The notes under the pieces: generated by a model
The model's database searches: none
The model's input: the letters and a program-made list of their open reading frames with translations, nothing else
Told to the model about the DNA's origin: nothing
Shown here: positions 16,673-24,789 of the stretch, one piece after another
How positions within the stretch are numbered: the stretch's first letter is position 1
Layout: each line of letters opens with the position of its first letter
Source: Alphaproteobacteria bacterium UBA830
Lineage (GTDB): Bacteria > Pseudomonadota > Alphaproteobacteria > MPNO01 > UBA830
Assembly (NCBI GenBank): GCA_905181725.1
Contig: CAJIYX010000058.1
Coordinates: 1-61,267 of the forward strand
Length of the DNA: 61,267 nt
Reading direction: 5' to 3'
Program-made: the position numbers and the translations under genes

Positions 16673-17173
16673 ATGAACGTGATTGAGAAAATCGAAAAGG
16701 GCGAGATCGAACGCCTGGTGGCCGAGCGCCCCGTGCCGGAATTCGCCCCGGGCGATACGGTCCGTGTCCACTTCAAGGTGGTCGAGGGTGAGCGCGAGCG
16801 AGTCCAGATCTACGAAGGCGTGGTCATCGCCCGCACCAACAAGGCACTGAACTCGTGCTTTACCGTGCGTAAGATTTCCTACGGCGAAGGCGTGGAACGT
16901 GTGTTCCCGCTCTATAGCCCGCGCATCGAGAAGATCGAAGTTGTCCGCCGTGGCGCCGTCCGCCGCGCGAAGCTTTATTACCTGCGCTCGCGTCGTGGCA
17001 AGTCCGCGCGGATCGCCGAAAAGGTCGACCGCCGCTTTGGTGCCGCCGCAACCGGCGGCAAGAAAACTTCTCCGGCAACTGCCGCAGAAGCCGTCGAGAT
17101 GAAAGACGAAGCGATGGACCAGGCCAACGTGTCTGCCGCGCCGAAAGCGAGCGGGGATACGAAGGAATCCTGA
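16673..17173 (+). CDS. rplS: 50S ribosomal protein L19 with C-terminal extension
   Basis: Residues 1-120 are a normal L19, which lies at the subunit interface: [43 protein letters not shown] [15 protein letters not shown], and [18 protein letters not shown]. It then continues about 45 residues as an Ala/Thr/Glu-rich tail ending in GDTKES, so the product is 166 residues against the usual 115 or so. Last gene of the rpsP-rimM-trmD-rplS operon. AAGGAAC precedes the ATG. Confidence 0.97.
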   Translation: MNVIEKIEKGEIERLVAERPVPEFAPGDTVRVHFKVVEGERERVQIYEGVVIARTNKALNSCFTVRKISYGEGVERVFPLYSPRIEKIEVVRRGAVRRAKLYYLRSRRGKSARIAEKVDRRFGAAATGGKKTSPATAAEAVEMKDEAMDQANVSAAPKASGDTKES

Positions 17174-17201
17174 TTTCGCTTCGGCGAACGGGACAGGACG
17201 A

Positions 17202-17258
17202 CCTCCGGCAGCTGCGGCGGCCGGAGGGGAAGACGCGCCCGGTGGCTTTGTCACCGGG
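17202..17258 (+). other. Two consecutive GC-rich hairpins between rplS and leuC
   Basis: CCTCCGGC (17202-17209) pairs with GCCGGAGG (17220-17227), and CCCGGTG (17238-17244) pairs with CACCGGG (17252-17258). Neither is followed by a T-run. They could end the ribosomal operon in a factor-dependent way or structure the leuC leader. No leucine-rich leader peptide is visible, so classical attenuation is not supported. Confidence 0.5.
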
Positions 17259-17284
17259 ACGGGATGAGACGCTAAAAGGGATGT

Positions 17285-18712
17285 ATGATGGCCGAACCGA
17301 AAACACTGTTCGATAAGATCTGGGACTCTCACCTGGTCGAGGAAAAAGATGATGGCACCTGCATCATCTATATCGATCGCCAGATCATTCATGAAATCAC
17401 CAGCGCGCAGGCCTTTGACGGGCTTCGCGAAAGCAACCGCCCGGTCCGCGTACCGGATGCGCATCTGCTGGTTGCCGATCACAATGTGCCGACCAAGGGT
17501 CGTGCCGACGGGATCAAGAATGAAGAATCACGGATTCAGATCGAGCTGCTGGAAAAGAACGCCAAGGAATACAACCTTCCCTTTATCGACTTTCTCGACG
17601 TCCGCCAGGGCATCGTTCATGTCATCGGTCCGGAGCAGGGTTTCACCCAACCCGGCCTGACCCTGGTCTGCGGCGATTCCCACACGGCGACCCACGGTGC
17701 GCTTGGCGCGCTGGCTTTCGGCATCGGCACGTCCGAGGTCGAGCACGTACTGGCGACCCAGACGCTGCTGCAGAAGCAGGCGCAGAACATGCGTATCACC
17801 ATCAATGGCGAACTGCGCCCCGGTGTGACCGCGAAAGACATGATCCTCGCGATCATCGGCAAGATCGGCACGGCGGGCGGCACCGGCTGCGTGATCGAAT
17901 ATGCCGGCAAGGCGATCGAAGATATGTCGGTCGAAGGCCGCATGACCGTCTGTAACATGACCATCGAAGCCGGCGCGCGTGCCGGTCTCATCGCGCCCGA
18001 CCAGAAGGTGTTCGATTATCTCGAAGGTCGGCCGATGGCCCCGAAGGGCGCTGCCTGGGAGCAGGCGGTCGCTTACTGGAAGACGCTCACATCCGACCCG
18101 GGTGCCAAATACGACGTCGAGGTCGAGATGGACGCCGGCGATATCGAACCGCAGGCATCCTGGGGTACCAGCCCCGAGATGGTCGCCCCGATCGGCGCCG
18201 TTGTGCCGAACCCGGCAGACATCGAAGATCCGGCCAAACGCGAGACCGTCGAAGGCGCATTGAAATACATGGACCTGACCGCGGGTCAGAAGATGACCGA
18301 CATTTATGTCGACAAGGTGTTCATCGGCTCCTGCACGAATTCGCGCATCGAGGACATTCGCGCCGCCGCCGCCGTCGCCAAGGGGCGCAAAGTGGCCGAC
18401 AGCGTCTATGCGATGGTGGTTCCGGGCTCGGGGCTGATCAAGGAACAGGCCGAAGAAGAAGGCCTTGACCGGATACTGATCGACGCCGGTTTCGACTGGC
18501 GCGAGCCGGGCTGCTCCATGTGCCTCGGCATGAACGGCGACATGCTGGAACCGGGCGAACGCTCGGCCTCCACGTCGAACCGTAATTTCCAGGGCCGCCA
18601 GGGTCCTGGCGGGCGAACCCATCTGGTCAGCCCCGCGATGGCCGCGGCCGCCGCGGTTATGGGTCATCTGGCCGACGTACGCGAGCTCGTCGACACCGAA
18701 GCCGCCGAATAA
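17285..18712 (+). CDS. leuC: 3-isopropylmalate dehydratase large subunit
   Basis: LeuC, with LeuD, isomerises 2-isopropylmalate to 3-isopropylmalate in leucine synthesis through a 4Fe-4S cluster. The three cluster ligands are C350 (GSCTNSR) and C410/C413 (CSMCLGMN), spaced as in the family. Aconitase-type motifs [28 protein letters not shown] are also present (given here by position, residues about 133-160). Length 475 is typical. The start is one of the tandem ATGs at 17285/17288. leuD follows after 14 bases and leuB after a repeat element. leuA is not in the window. Confidence 0.97.
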   Translation: MMAEPKTLFDKIWDSHLVEEKDDGTCIIYIDRQIIHEITSAQAFDGLRESNRPVRVPDAHLLVADHNVPTKGRADGIKNEESRIQIELLEKNAKEYNLPFIDFLDVRQGIVHVIGPEQGFTQPGLTLVCGDSHTATHGALGALAFGIGTSEVEHVLATQTLLQKQAQNMRITINGELRPGVTAKDMILAIIGKIGTAGGTGCVIEYAGKAIEDMSVEGRMTVCNMTIEAGARAGLIAPDQKVFDYLEGRPMAPKGAAWEQAVAYWKTLTSDPGAKYDVEVEMDAGDIEPQASWGTSPEMVAPIGAVVPNPADIEDPAKRETVEGALKYMDLTAGQKMTDIYVDKVFIGSCTNSRIEDIRAAAAVAKGRKVADSVYAMVVPGSGLIKEQAEEEGLDRILIDAGFDWREPGCSMCLGMNGDMLEPGERSASTSNRNFQGRQGPGGRTHLVSPAMAAAAAVMGHLADVRELVDTEAAE

Positions 18713-18726
18713 GGGAGAACAGGATT

Positions 18727-19347
18727 ATGAAAAAATTCGAAACCTTCAGCGGCGTTGCCGTACCGTTCCCGGGTCACAACATCGATACCGACCGGATCAT
18801 CCCGGCGCGCTTTCTGAAAACCATCAAGCGCACCGGTCTCGGCGTGAACCTGTTCAACGACATCCGCTATAACGCAGACGGCTCCGAGAAAGAGGAATTC
18901 ATCCTCAACCAGCCGGCCTATCGCAAGTCGGAAGTTCTGGTGGCGGGCGACAATTTCGGCTGCGGCTCGTCGCGCGAACATGCACCCTGGGCGCTGACCG
19001 ATTTCGGTATCAGATGCGTGATTTCCACGTCTTTCGCCGACATCTTTTTCAACAACTCGTTCAAGAACGGCCTGCTGCTGATCCGGGTGTCGCCCGAACA
19101 GCGCGACGCCCTTCTTGAAGACGCTGCCCGCGGCGAAAATGCACGTATCAGCATCGATCTTGAAAACCAGAAGATCGTGCGCCCCGACGGAGAAGAAATT
19201 CCTTTCGACGTTGATGCGTTCCGCAAGCACTGCCTGCTCGAAGGTCTCGACGATATCGGTATCACGCTGAATTCCAGCGAAAAGATTTCCGACTTCGAAG
19301 CCAGGCAGAAATTATCCATGCCGTGGATGCAGGGCGCGCGGGTCTAG
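18727..19347 (+). CDS. leuD: 3-isopropylmalate dehydratase small subunit
   Basis: LeuD is the swivel-domain partner of LeuC. Typical features are [14 protein letters not shown] near residue 20, the [14 protein letters not shown] loop (about 78-91) and an [14 protein letters not shown] segment. Length 206 is normal. GGGAGAACAGGATT precedes the ATG, giving a good ribosome-binding site 14 bases after leuC, so the two subunits are cotranscribed. Confidence 0.97.
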   Translation: MKKFETFSGVAVPFPGHNIDTDRIIPARFLKTIKRTGLGVNLFNDIRYNADGSEKEEFILNQPAYRKSEVLVAGDNFGCGSSREHAPWALTDFGIRCVISTSFADIFFNNSFKNGLLLIRVSPEQRDALLEDAARGENARISIDLENQKIVRPDGEEIPFDVDAFRKHCLLEGLDDIGITLNSSEKISDFEARQKLSMPWMQGARV

Positions 19348-19354
19348 ACTTTCA

Positions 19355-19440
19355 CATTGTTGAGGCTGTCATTCCGGCGAAACCCGGAATCTCTCCGATA
19401 AACGAGCCCGGCTTTCGCCGGGGTGACACACTGAACAATG
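19355..19440. repeat. REP-like palindromic element between leuD and leuB
   Basis: The outer arms CATTGTT (19355-19361) and AACAATG (19434-19440) flank inner arms GTCATTCCGGCGAAA and TTTCGCCGGGGTGAC. The whole 86 bases therefore fold as one long imperfect palindrome. The GTCATTCCGGCGAAAGCCGG motif is a dispersed extragenic repeat known from many alphaproteobacterial genomes. An alternative in-frame ATG for leuB (19438) falls inside this repeat, which argues for the later start. Confidence 0.8.
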
Positions 19441-19470
19441 AAGCCGAACCACGAACACAGGAGCAGCCCG

Positions 19471-20583
19471 ATGGCCGCTAATAAAAAAGTTCTCATGCTG
19501 CCGGGCGACGGCATCGGTACCGAAGTGATGGCGGAGGTCCGGCGTCTGATCGACTGGATGGATAAGCGCCGGTCGGTCACGTTCGACGTCACCGAAGATC
19601 TTGTCGGCGGCGCGGCCTATGAAGCGCACGGCGAAGCGATCACCGATAAGACCATGGATGTCGCGATCAATTCCGATGCCGTACTGTTCGGCGCTGTCGG
19701 CGGCCCGCAATGGGACAATGTCGGCTATGACGTCCGCCCCGAAGCAGGCCTGCTGCGGCTGCGCAAGGACATGGACCTGTTCGCCAATCTGCGCCCCGCG
19801 ATCTGCTTCGATGCGCTGGCCGATGCGTCCAGCCTGAAGCGCGAACTTGTCGCCGGGCTCGATATCCTGATCGTCCGCGAGCTGACGGGCGGCGTTTATT
19901 TCGGTGAGCCGCGCGGGATTGAAACCCTGCCGGACGGCCAGCGCCGTGGCGTGAACACGCAGGTCTACACGACCAACGAAATCCGCCGGGTCTGCCGCGT
20001 CGCATTCGATCTTGCCGCCAAGCGCGGCAACCGGGTGTGCTCAGTTGAAAAAAACAACGTGATGGAATCCGGTGTGCTGTGGCGCGAGGAAGCGACCTGG
20101 GTTGGCGAGAACGAATACCCGGGCGCCGATCTCAGCCACATGCTAGCCGATAACTGCGCGATGCAGCTTGTCCGTACACCGAAACAGTTTGACGTCATCG
20201 TTACCGACAATCTGTTCGGCGACATGCTGTCGGACGTGGCCTCGATGCTGACCGGCTCTCTCGGCATGCTGCCATCCGCCTCGCTCGGCCCGGCAGACGA
20301 ATCCGGCCGCCGCCGCGCGATGTACGAACCGGTCCACGGCTCCGCCCCCGATATAGCGGGCCAGGGCAAGGCCAACCCGCTGGCGATGATCCAGTCCTAC
20401 GCGATGATGCTGCGCTATTCATTCGACATGGGCGAAGACGCCGACCTGGTCGAACAAGCGGTCCGTAACGTGCTTGATTCTGGCAAACGCACCGGTGACA
20501 TCATGCAGGACGGCATGGAGCTGCTTTCCTGCGAGCAGATGGGCGAAGCGGTCACGGCAGAGCTCGACAAGCTGGCAGCTTAA
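19471..20583 (+). CDS. leuB: 3-isopropylmalate dehydrogenase
   Basis: LeuB oxidises and decarboxylates 3-isopropylmalate with NAD+. It shows the N-terminal [10 protein letters not shown], the [14 protein letters not shown] substrate loop, [34 protein letters not shown] and [18 protein letters not shown] (metal and NAD sites). I chose the ATG at 19471 ([12 protein letters not shown]; 370 residues) because AGGAG lies 8 bases upstream; the frame also contains an ATG at 19438 inside the REP-like element. A terminator follows. Confidence 0.96.
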   Translation: MAANKKVLMLPGDGIGTEVMAEVRRLIDWMDKRRSVTFDVTEDLVGGAAYEAHGEAITDKTMDVAINSDAVLFGAVGGPQWDNVGYDVRPEAGLLRLRKDMDLFANLRPAICFDALADASSLKRELVAGLDILIVRELTGGVYFGEPRGIETLPDGQRRGVNTQVYTTNEIRRVCRVAFDLAAKRGNRVCSVEKNNVMESGVLWREEATWVGENEYPGADLSHMLADNCAMQLVRTPKQFDVIVTDNLFGDMLSDVASMLTGSLGMLPSASLGPADESGRRRAMYEPVHGSAPDIAGQGKANPLAMIQSYAMMLRYSFDMGEDADLVEQAVRNVLDSGKRTGDIMQDGMELLSCEQMGEAVTAELDKLAA

Positions 20584-20640
20584 GGCGGCAGGCTCCCGTA
20601 AAGGGCTTTTAGCCTGGAGCGGACATTCAAATACTCAAAT

Positions 20641-20676
20641 AGGCGGCTCCAACACTATTCGGCGCCGCCTGTTTTA
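20641..20676 (+). terminator. Terminator after leuB
   Basis: AGGCGGC (20641-20647) pairs with GCCGCCT (20664-20670) and is followed by GTTTTAGTTTTT. It lies about 60 bases after the leuB stop, before the convergent anchor-protein gene. Confidence 0.8.
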
Positions 20677-20723
20677 GTTTTTCTGCGCGAAGTTTTCGGC
20701 GTTCAGCAGGTTTGTGCCAGGTT

Positions 20724-21368
20724 TCAGTCGGTTCGTTTCACTTCGCTGTAGGCACCCCGAACATTCAAAGTCACCGTGACGTCCTGCTTTCCACGGTTGC
20801 GCCAGAACCAGCCGTGATTGCCGGTGAATTTCGCTTTCAATGAGCCTTCGTGGCCAGGAACAGCGCGGCCCCTTTTGTAGCTGATGGATTGTCCCCCGCC
20901 ATCGCCGTGCAGGTCGTAGTTGACGACCCCGCGATCGACGGTCCACGCAAAGACAGCGACGGCATCTTTTTTCATCACAAGCTTGATCTCGGTGCCTTTG
21001 CCCGGCGTGAGGGTGACGCTGACTTTATCGGTCCATACCGGCTTTGCTGCCTGGGCATGTGCGGTGCTCACCAGAAGGCCGAACATGTTCTCCATCAGGC
21101 TCGACTGGTCTTTGTCGCCCGTCAGCTTTTGCTGGCGAAGCTCTTTCAGCCGATCGATCTCGGCTTCTTCGGCAAGCTGCGTCTTGATTTCGCCCATACT
21201 GGCCAGGCCCAGCATTTTGCCGATGCGCGTGGGATCGATTCCGTACTCCGCGGGCAGGATGACGGTGACCAGAATGACTGCGGCGGCTATTGCCGCGATA
21301 ATGGTCGATTTGATCAACTGCCGTGAACTGGGGAGATCTTCGGGGTCGGGCCTGTTCGAATTGTACAT
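20724..21368 (-). CDS. Membrane-anchored protein of unknown function ('transmembrane anchor protein' type)
   Basis: This 214-residue protein has one transmembrane helix (about 18-42, KSTIIAAIAAAVILVTVILP). A charged, probably helical stretch (about 60-83) comes next, and then a beta-rich C-terminal domain (about 110-214) with many Gly, Trp and aromatic residues (AVFAWTVDRG, NHGWFWRNRG). No catalytic motif is seen. It lies 24 bases downstream of the HupE/UreJ-like gene on the same strand, a pairing I recognise from other proteobacteria, so the two products may work together. The soluble domain is probably periplasmic. Confidence 0.7.
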   Translation of the reverse strand: MYNSNRPDPEDLPSSRQLIKSTIIAAIAAAVILVTVILPAEYGIDPTRIGKMLGLASMGEIKTQLAEEAEIDRLKELRQQKLTGDKDQSSLMENMFGLLVSTAHAQAAKPVWTDKVSVTLTPGKGTEIKLVMKKDAVAVFAWTVDRGVVNYDLHGDGGGQSISYKRGRAVPGHEGSLKAKFTGNHGWFWRNRGKQDVTVTLNVRGAYSEVKRTD

Positions 21369-21392
21369 TTAGAATTTTTCCGTTTTGGGAAG

Positions 21393-22127
21393 TTAGACGA
21401 CAAAATAGCCGGTGAGCTGATATCCGATCAGGACGAACCCGGCCGACATCATCACGACGTTGGCAGTATAGGCGTGTTTCCAGAAACCGGGGGCTCTCCG
21501 CCAAAAACCCATGACGATCAGAATCATGGCGAGCGCGATCAACTGCCCGATCTCTACACCTACGTTGAAGGCCAGAAGATTGGGCAAAAGGCCATCCTCG
21601 GCAATCTCATAGTCGATAACCTTGGTCGCCAGTCCCAGTCCATGGAACAGGCCGAAGATCAGCGTCGCCGCCTTCGTGTTCGGCTGAACGCCAAACCAGC
21701 GCCGGTAAGCCCCGAGATTATCGAGCGTCTTGTAAACAACCGACAGCCCGATAATTGCGTCTATCAGGAATGAATTGACGCTCCAGCCGAAATAAACCCC
21801 CGCGAGCATCGTTGTCGAATGCCCGACAGCGAAGAGGCTGACATAGATAGCGACGTGTTTCATCCTGTAGAGGAAGAAGATCACGCCGAAGAAGAACAGC
21901 AGATGATCGTACCCGGTAACCATGTGCTTGGAGCCGAGATAGGTAAACGGGATCAGGTGTGTCCCGCTGATTTCCATAATGTAGCCCTTGTCGCCTTCGG
22001 TGACGGCATGGGCCAGGGCCGTTGAGCCGCACGCGAAAATTGCCAGACAACATAGAACCAGGAGGATGAGGGTCGTCTGCCACCGGCCAGACAGTCCTGG
22101 GCCGATTTTCGGTCGGATATCAATCAT
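21393..22127 (-). CDS. HupE/UreJ-family membrane protein
   Basis: The 244-residue protein has a signal-like first hydrophobic segment (about 17-40) ending in AHA, then about six further membrane segments. HMVTGYDHLLFFFGV, AVGHSTTMLAG, FGLFHGLGLA and FNVGVEIGQL are the conserved His/Asp/Glu membrane motifs of the HupE/UreJ_2 family. Relatives are secondary nickel or cobalt carriers. No hydrogenase or urease genes are nearby, so the cargo is not known here. It is the first gene of a two-gene unit with the anchor protein. Confidence 0.82.
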   Translation of the reverse strand: MIDIRPKIGPGLSGRWQTTLILLVLCCLAIFACGSTALAHAVTEGDKGYIMEISGTHLIPFTYLGSKHMVTGYDHLLFFFGVIFFLYRMKHVAIYVSLFAVGHSTTMLAGVYFGWSVNSFLIDAIIGLSVVYKTLDNLGAYRRWFGVQPNTKAATLIFGLFHGLGLATKVIDYEIAEDGLLPNLLAFNVGVEIGQLIALAMILIVMGFWRRAPGFWKHAYTANVVMMSAGFVLIGYQLTGYFVV

Positions 22128-22324
22128 TCGATGGTTGCCATGGTATTCACTCGTTGGACGATATCGCTGATCTGGAACGATTTATCCGGGTGGAGGCCTG
22201 TTCGATACTTGTTATAACCCCGGGGTCCGGACGGGGCCAACAGCGCGTCGAATCCGTTTGCGATCCGGCGCGGCCCGCGTTACGGTTTCGCCGATGACTC
22301 GTCCTTGACCGAGAGGAATATGAG

Positions 22325-22552
22325 ATGAAAACAGTAATCACACTTGCCGCAGCCGGCGTCTTCGCGCTGTCCACCTCTGCGTGGGCGGGTGAAGGCTATA
22401 ATTGCGGCGGTTACCAGCAGTCGGTTCAGACCGAGAAACCGACCATCACGCTGGCGACCACGAAAGCCTCGACCAAAAAGGCCGCAGGCAAACAGACTGC
22501 CAGCACACAGATTACAAGCGCCGGGGACAAGACGACGAAACCCGGAAGTTGA
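22325..22552 (+). CDS. Small secreted Thr/Lys-rich protein of unknown function
   Basis: The 75-residue product starts with a clean signal peptide (MKTVITLAAAGVFALSTSAWA, cleaved before GEGYNCGG). The mature part is about 54 residues, low in complexity and rich in Thr, Ser, Lys and Gln, with a single Cys. GAGAGGAATATGAG provides a ribosome-binding site. It is followed by a terminator, so it is probably a monocistronic gene. No family is recognised. Confidence 0.6.
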   Translation: MKTVITLAAAGVFALSTSAWAGEGYNCGGYQQSVQTEKPTITLATTKASTKKAAGKQTASTQITSAGDKTTKPGS

Positions 22553-22595
22553 TACCGCCGGTGCCCGGTGGGGCGCCGCATACATTAGATTGAAC

Positions 22596-22632
22596 GAGGC
22601 GTCCTCCGGGCTGGGGGCGCCTCTTTTGTTTT
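22596..22632 (+). terminator. Terminator between the small secreted protein gene and asd
   Basis: GAGGCG (22596-22601) pairs with CGCCTC (22618-22623) with a partly paired G/C-rich loop, followed by TTTTGTTTT. It lies about 45 bases after the small gene's stop and separates it from asd. Confidence 0.75.
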
Positions 22633-22706
22633 GTGCCCTTCAATATTCTGATACACAGCGCGACGTCCCGGATGATCGGGGCGCGCATCGATGGAAAGAC
22701 GATAAG

Positions 22707-23732
22707 ATGGGTTACAAAGTTGCAGTTGTGGGCGCCACCGGCAATGTCGGCCGCGCCATGCTTGAAATTCTCGCAGAGCGGAATTTCCCGGCCGATGAGG
22801 TCGTGGCGCTTGCCTCGGCGCGCTCCGCCGGGCGCGAGGTATCGTTCGGCGATGACGATATCCTGACCGTGCAGAATCTGGCGACCTATGATTTTACCGG
22901 CACCGATATCGCGCTGTTCTCGCCGGGTGCCAAGGTGTCTGCCGAACATGCACCGCGCGCGGCAAAGCAGGGCTGCATCGTGATCGACAATACGTCGGAG
23001 TTCCGCATGGACCCCGACGTGCCGCTGGTCGTGCCCGAGGTGAATCCCGAAGATCTCGACTGGCATACCAAGCGCAACATCATCGCCAACCCGAACTGTT
23101 CGACCATCCAGATGGTCGTGGCGCTCAAGCCGCTGCACGATCTGGCAAAGATCAAACGCGTCGTGGTATCGACCTATCAGTCCGTATCGGGCGCCGGCAA
23201 GTCGGCGATGGATGAGCTGTTCAACCAGACCAAGGGGGTTTTCGTGAACGATGCGAAAACGACGGAACAATTCACCAAGCAGATCGCTTTCAACGTCATT
23301 CCCCATATTGATGTGTTCATGGAGGACGGATCGACCAAGGAAGAATGGAAAATGGGGGTCGAGACGCGCAAGATTCTCGATGGCGATATCGCCGTTCATG
23401 CCACCTGTGTCCGCGTGCCTGTCTTTGTTGGCCATGGCGAGGCGGTGAATGTCGAATTTGCCAGTGCGATCGATGAAAACACCGCGCGTGATGTCCTGCG
23501 CGATGCACCGGGCGTTATGGTGGTCGATCAGCGCGACAATGACGGCTATATCACGCCCGTCGAATGCGCTGGCGACGACGCCGTCTATGTTAGCCGCATC
23601 CGCAAGGACCCAACGGTCAAGCACGGTCTGTCGCTCTGGGTCGTGTCGGATAATCTGCGCAAGGGGGCCGCGCTGAATTCCGTGCAGATCGCTGAAGAAC
23701 TGATCCGCAAGCGGCTGGTCAAGGCGGCGTAG
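22707..23732 (+). CDS. asd: Aspartate-semialdehyde dehydrogenase
   Basis: Asd reduces aspartyl phosphate to aspartate semialdehyde, the branch-point precursor of lysine/DAP, threonine and methionine. The N-terminal NADP motif is VAVVGATGNVGRAMLE (5-20). The nucleophile is C131 in NPNCSTIQ, with the SGAGKSAMDEL and HATCVRVPVFVGH motifs downstream. I start at the ATG at 22707 (341 residues). The open frame runs upstream through the previous small gene and terminator, but that extension is not coding. Its link to dapF in the same window is metabolic only. Confidence 0.96.
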   Translation: MGYKVAVVGATGNVGRAMLEILAERNFPADEVVALASARSAGREVSFGDDDILTVQNLATYDFTGTDIALFSPGAKVSAEHAPRAAKQGCIVIDNTSEFRMDPDVPLVVPEVNPEDLDWHTKRNIIANPNCSTIQMVVALKPLHDLAKIKRVVVSTYQSVSGAGKSAMDELFNQTKGVFVNDAKTTEQFTKQIAFNVIPHIDVFMEDGSTKEEWKMGVETRKILDGDIAVHATCVRVPVFVGHGEAVNVEFASAIDENTARDVLRDAPGVMVVDQRDNDGYITPVECAGDDAVYVSRIRKDPTVKHGLSLWVVSDNLRKGAALNSVQIAEELIRKRLVKAA

Positions 23733-23885
23733 GAAGTCCTGCGCATAAACGAATTTCACATGCACATTTTATCGACAAATTTATACATATCACCGGTTGC
23801 ATAAGCCCCCGCGTTCTGCGCTTTCCGCTACCGGGTGCTGACCGCCTGTTCCCGGTTCTGTATCGGATCGGGGCGATGGCCCAGA

Positions 23886-23899
23886 TTGACTTGAATCAA
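23886..23899. promoter_or_regulatory. FNR/FixK-type box overlapping the sdh -35 element
   Basis: TTGACTTGAATCAA matches the FNR/FixK rule TTGA-N6-TCAA exactly. It coincides with the -35 hexamer, a position where a bound activator-class protein would block RNA polymerase. Oxygen-linked repression of succinate dehydrogenase is known in other proteobacteria; its operation here is inference. Confidence 0.55.
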
Positions 23900-23914
23900 C
23901 CTTCGGCGTAAACT
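23886..23914 (+). promoter_or_regulatory. Sigma-70-type promoter of the sdhCDAB operon
   Basis: A -35 TTGACT (23886-23891), a 17-base spacer and a -10 TAAACT (23909-23914) lie about 64 bases before the sdhC ATG. Spacing is ideal and five of six -35 bases match consensus. The rest of 23733-23977 contains no gene. Confidence 0.65.
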
Positions 23915-23977
23915 GAACGCACTGTTTCGACGTAATTGAAACATCATCCGTCGTTCAAGAATTCAGGACATATACCC

Positions 23978-24373
23978 ATGGCGGCCAACAATCGCCCCCT
24001 GTCCCCGCATCTCCAAGTCTATAAGCCACAATTGACGACTTTTATGTCGATCACGCATCGTGCGACCGGCATTGCGCTGGCGGTTGGCACGCTAATGCTG
24101 GTTTGCTGGCTGATCGCCGCCGCAACGGGGGAAAGCGCCTTTAACGAGGTTCAGGCTTTTCTCGGCTCAATTATCGGGAGACTTCTGCTGCTGGGCTGGT
24201 CCTTTGCGCTGTTCTATCACATGTGCAACGGGCTTCGTCACCTGTTCTGGGACACGGGCAAGGGCTTTGAAATTGAAACCGCCTACATGACCGGCCGGGT
24301 CGTCATCGCGGCATCCATCCTGCTGACCATCGGTGCATGGCTCTGGGGCTACGCCGCGATGGGAGCAATCTGA
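23978..24373 (+). CDS. sdhC: Succinate dehydrogenase cytochrome b556 subunit
   Basis: SdhC is a membrane anchor of complex II that helps bind heme b and ubiquinone. The 131-residue protein has RPLSPHLQVYKPQ at the N-terminus, SITHRATGIAL (quinone-site Ser/Arg region) and three membrane helices. The heme-ligand segment is LFYHMCNGLRHLFWD. I prefer the ATG at 23978, which has AGGACA upstream, over an earlier in-frame start at 23936. Its stop overlaps the sdhD start (TGATG). Confidence 0.95.
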   Translation: MAANNRPLSPHLQVYKPQLTTFMSITHRATGIALAVGTLMLVCWLIAAATGESAFNEVQAFLGSIIGRLLLLGWSFALFYHMCNGLRHLFWDTGKGFEIETAYMTGRVVIAASILLTIGAWLWGYAAMGAI

Positions 24374-24750
24374 TGAGCCTCAGATCACCGCTCGGCAAGG
24401 TTCGCGGGCTCGGCTCCGCAAAAGAAGGTGTCGCCCATTGGTGGGCGCAGCGCATGACGGCGGTGGCGCTGGTGCCGCTGCTGGTCTGGTTTGTTGCATC
24501 GATCTGCGCCATGATCGGTGCCGATTACGGCGCCGTGCGCGACTGGATCGCCACACCGATGGTGTCGATCATGCTGGTGCTGCTGACCATCGCGGTCTTT
24601 CACCATGCGCAGCTCGGTCTGCAGGTCGTGCTTGAAGACTACGTACATACCGAATGGCTTAAAATCGCCAGCATCGGCATCGTCAAATTTGCCGCGATCG
24701 GGCTCGCCGTCGCGACTATCTTTTCAATCGTCAAGATTGCCCTCGGCTAG
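24373..24750 (+). CDS. sdhD: Succinate dehydrogenase hydrophobic membrane anchor subunit
   Basis: This second complex II anchor (125 residues, three membrane helices) starts MSLRSPLGKVRGLGSAKEG. It carries HWWAQRMTAVALVPL and the heme-ligand region FHHAQLGLQVVLEDYVH. The ATG at 24373 shares its A with the sdhC stop, so the two anchors are translationally coupled. sdhA follows after 39 bases. Confidence 0.95.
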   Translation: MSLRSPLGKVRGLGSAKEGVAHWWAQRMTAVALVPLLVWFVASICAMIGADYGAVRDWIATPMVSIMLVLLTIAVFHHAQLGLQVVLEDYVHTEWLKIASIGIVKFAAIGLAVATIFSIVKIALG

Positions 24751-24789
24751 CGCCGTCGTTCGGGCTACAGGACCGCGCACAGGATCGTC

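Noticed and set aside
17174..17284. Leucine attenuator with leader peptide
   Set aside because: Hairpins are present, but there is no leucine-rich short ORF and no terminator T-run.
22344..22706. N-terminal extension of asd
   Set aside because: The open frame runs through the small secreted protein gene and a terminator in another frame; the conserved NADP motif begins right after the ATG at 22707.
22512..23765. Minus-strand open frame of 417 codons
   Set aside because: Antisense shadow of asd.
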